Shown: piece after piece, positions 62,985-64,000 of the stretch | Position numbering within the stretch: the first letter of the stretch is position 1 | Layout of the letters: each line of letters begins with the position of its first letter | Assembly: GCA_016784025.1 (NCBI GenBank) | Contig: JADHVL010000009.1 | Coordinates: 62,001-126,000 of the forward strand | Origin: Fidelibacterota bacterium | GTDB lineage: Bacteria; Fidelibacterota; UBA8477; JABMPR01 | Length of the DNA stretch: 64,000 nucleotides | Direction: 5' to 3' | Made by a program: the position numbers and the translations under genes | Notes under the pieces: generated by a model | Databases searched by the model: none | What the model saw: the letters and a program-made list of their open reading frames with translations, nothing else | Told to the model about the DNA's origin: nothing

Positions 62985-64000
62985 ACTCCTTCAAAGCCTC
63001 TGGGAGTGCTTCCACGATATCACCGGCGATTAATCCCAGGACACCTTTATAAGGCTGGTTTAGCTCGGCAGCTTTACCATGGATGTACATGGCGAAATTT
63101 AGAATGTCAGGTTCGTCCATCCATTGTGACCACAATGAAGCTATAACTCCACTGAGCACATCACCACTACCTGCAGTAGCCATTCCGGCATAGCCGGTAG
63201 AGTTAACAATGACCCCACCTGCAGGACCTGCTATGAGTGAGGGCGCACCTTTTAAAAGGAGGGAGACACCAAATTCTTTAGCAAATTTTTGGGCATCTTC
63301 CCAGGTTGGTTTATAATCGTCAGTCCTGTTTAAAAGTCGCTTAAACTCCCCTGCATGCGGAGTAAGTATGCTGGGACCGGGTCTGGAATGCAGAATGGAG
63401 GGGTCTTCGCTCAAGGCGAATAAGGCATCTGCATCAATCACCAGGGGTTGCTTCGTCTCTTTTACTATTTTTTTTACAATTTCCATGGTTTCAGAATGCC
63501 GACCCAATCCAGGACCAATCACGACTGTATCAGCCCACACACATCCCATTTGAAGGTTCTTCAATGCTCCAAGGGCAATTCCATGATCTTCAGTTTCAGG
63601 GACATAATCCATCACGGTTTCAAGGGAGTGAGCTTCAGCAATCGAACCCAATGATTCAGGAATGGCTAACCTGACCAATCCAGCACCAGATCGTAGAGCA
63701 GCAGTTGAGGCCAGGAGAGCTGCTCCCGTAAATCCCTGTGATCCAGCAATTATAAATACTTTACCTGCAGTATATTTGTGAGTGTGGCTAAGTCGGCTGT
63801 ATTTAGATTTTGGATAGTCAGCTGCCTCATTTTGTCGAAGGACTTCTCCATTAACCTGATCCAGACTATCCTCAGGGAATCCAATGTCTACTGGTATTAC
63901 GGTCCCAGAAAATGATCGAGCTGGTTCAAAAAGGCAACCCTGTTTGCCAAAACCCATACTCACGGTTAGCTCCGCGCTGATACAAGGTTCCAGGACTTCA
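62965..64000 (-). CDS. nnr: Bifunctional NAD(P)H-hydrate repair enzyme, N-terminal part beyond the window
   Basis: Repairs hydrated NAD(P)H: the C-terminal dehydratase acts on S-NAD(P)HX with ADP/ATP and the N-terminal epimerase handles the R form. The frame runs off the right edge without a start. The first visible residues, including CISAELTVSMGFGKQGCLF and VIPVDIGFPEDSL, match the end of the YjeF_N epimerase domain, so I treat the GTG at 63963 as internal. The dehydratase domain follows: HKYTAGKVFIIAGSQGFTGA, PLVIDADALFAL, ILTPHAGEFKRLL and the ADP site MATAGSGDVLSGVIASL. The end overlaps the VanZ-like gene by 20 bases. Confidence 0.92.
   Translation of the reverse strand, partial: EVLEPCISAELTVSMGFGKQGCLFEPARSFSGTVIPVDIGFPEDSLDQVNGEVLRQNEAADYPKSKYSRLSHTHKYTAGKVFIIAGSQGFTGAALLASTAALRSGAGLVRLAIPESLGSIAEAHSLETVMDYVPETEDHGIALGALKNLQMGCVWADTVVIGPGLGRHSETMEIVKKIVKETKQPLVIDADALFALSEDPSILHSRPGPSILTPHAGEFKRLLNRTDDYKPTWEDAQKFAKEFGVSLLLKGAPSLIAGPAGGVIVNSTGYAGMATAGSGDVLSGVIASLWSQWMDEPDILNFAMYIHGKAAELNQPYKGVLGLIAGDIVEALPEALKEYGALPN

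Overview
The window looks like part of the chromosome of a Gram-negative, moderately AT-rich bacterium. It encodes Wza- and Wzi-type outer-membrane proteins, several lipoproteins, a menaquinone pathway, and bacterial GlnS beside GltX. The gene set fits the Fibrobacterota-Chlorobiota-Bacteroidota (FCB) superphylum, and I would guess a Neomarinimicrobiota-like lineage. That placement is inference from gene style only; there is no rRNA or other phylogenetic marker that I could compare. No tRNA, rRNA, CRISPR array, transposase or phage gene is evident. Most of the window is compact, with many neighbouring genes sharing start/stop bases, so long operons are likely.

Layout: (1) 1-5.6 kb: end of a secreted protein of unknown function, a DUF2851 protein, a gene-poor patch around a lone methyltransferase, then plsC and serS. 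(2) 5.8-19.8 kb: an extracellular polysaccharide (capsule/EPS) locus on the minus strand: ugd, a WbpA-type UDP-HexNAc dehydrogenase, Wza export protein, Wzz chain-length regulator, Wzy polymerase, Wzx flippase, three glycosyltransferases and a WbaP-type initiating transferase. A Wzi-like outer-membrane protein sits on the opposite strand. A 14-copy heptamer array flanked by an 8-bp inverted repeat abuts the 3' end of the WbaP gene. (3) 19.9-33 kb: a VWA-like membrane protein, tsaD, a YbbR protein, an in-frame cmk-rpsA fusion, a large Rossmann-fold protein of unknown role, rluB-scpB-scpA-trpS and an NlpC/P60 endopeptidase whose Shine-Dalgarno lies in a hairpin. (4) 33.2-43 kb, plus strand: menFDHBACE and a MATE exporter. 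(5) 43-51.7 kb, minus strand: rmuC, an unknown secreted protein, glnS, gltX, an FAH-family hydrolase and uvrC. (6) 51.7-64 kb, minus strand: mce, dacB, a dipeptide-epimerase/DUF1611 pair, a crotonase, trkH-trkA, ltaE, a cohesin-like lipoprotein, recN, a VanZ-like protein and the end of a bifunctional NAD(P)H-hydrate repair enzyme.

How the genes work together: region 2 should make, flip, polymerise and export a uronic-acid-containing glycan. Region 4 converts chorismate to the prenylated product one methylation short of menaquinone; the DHNA-CoA thioesterase and the methyltransferase are not in the window. DacB, the NlpC/P60 endopeptidase, the dipeptide epimerase and the DUF1611 protein together suggest remodelling of peptidoglycan and recovery of its D-amino acids. 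The most unusual points are the Cmk-S1 read-through fusion with a perfect internal ribosome binding site, the bounded heptamer array, and the hairpin-masked Shine-Dalgarno of the NlpC/P60 gene.
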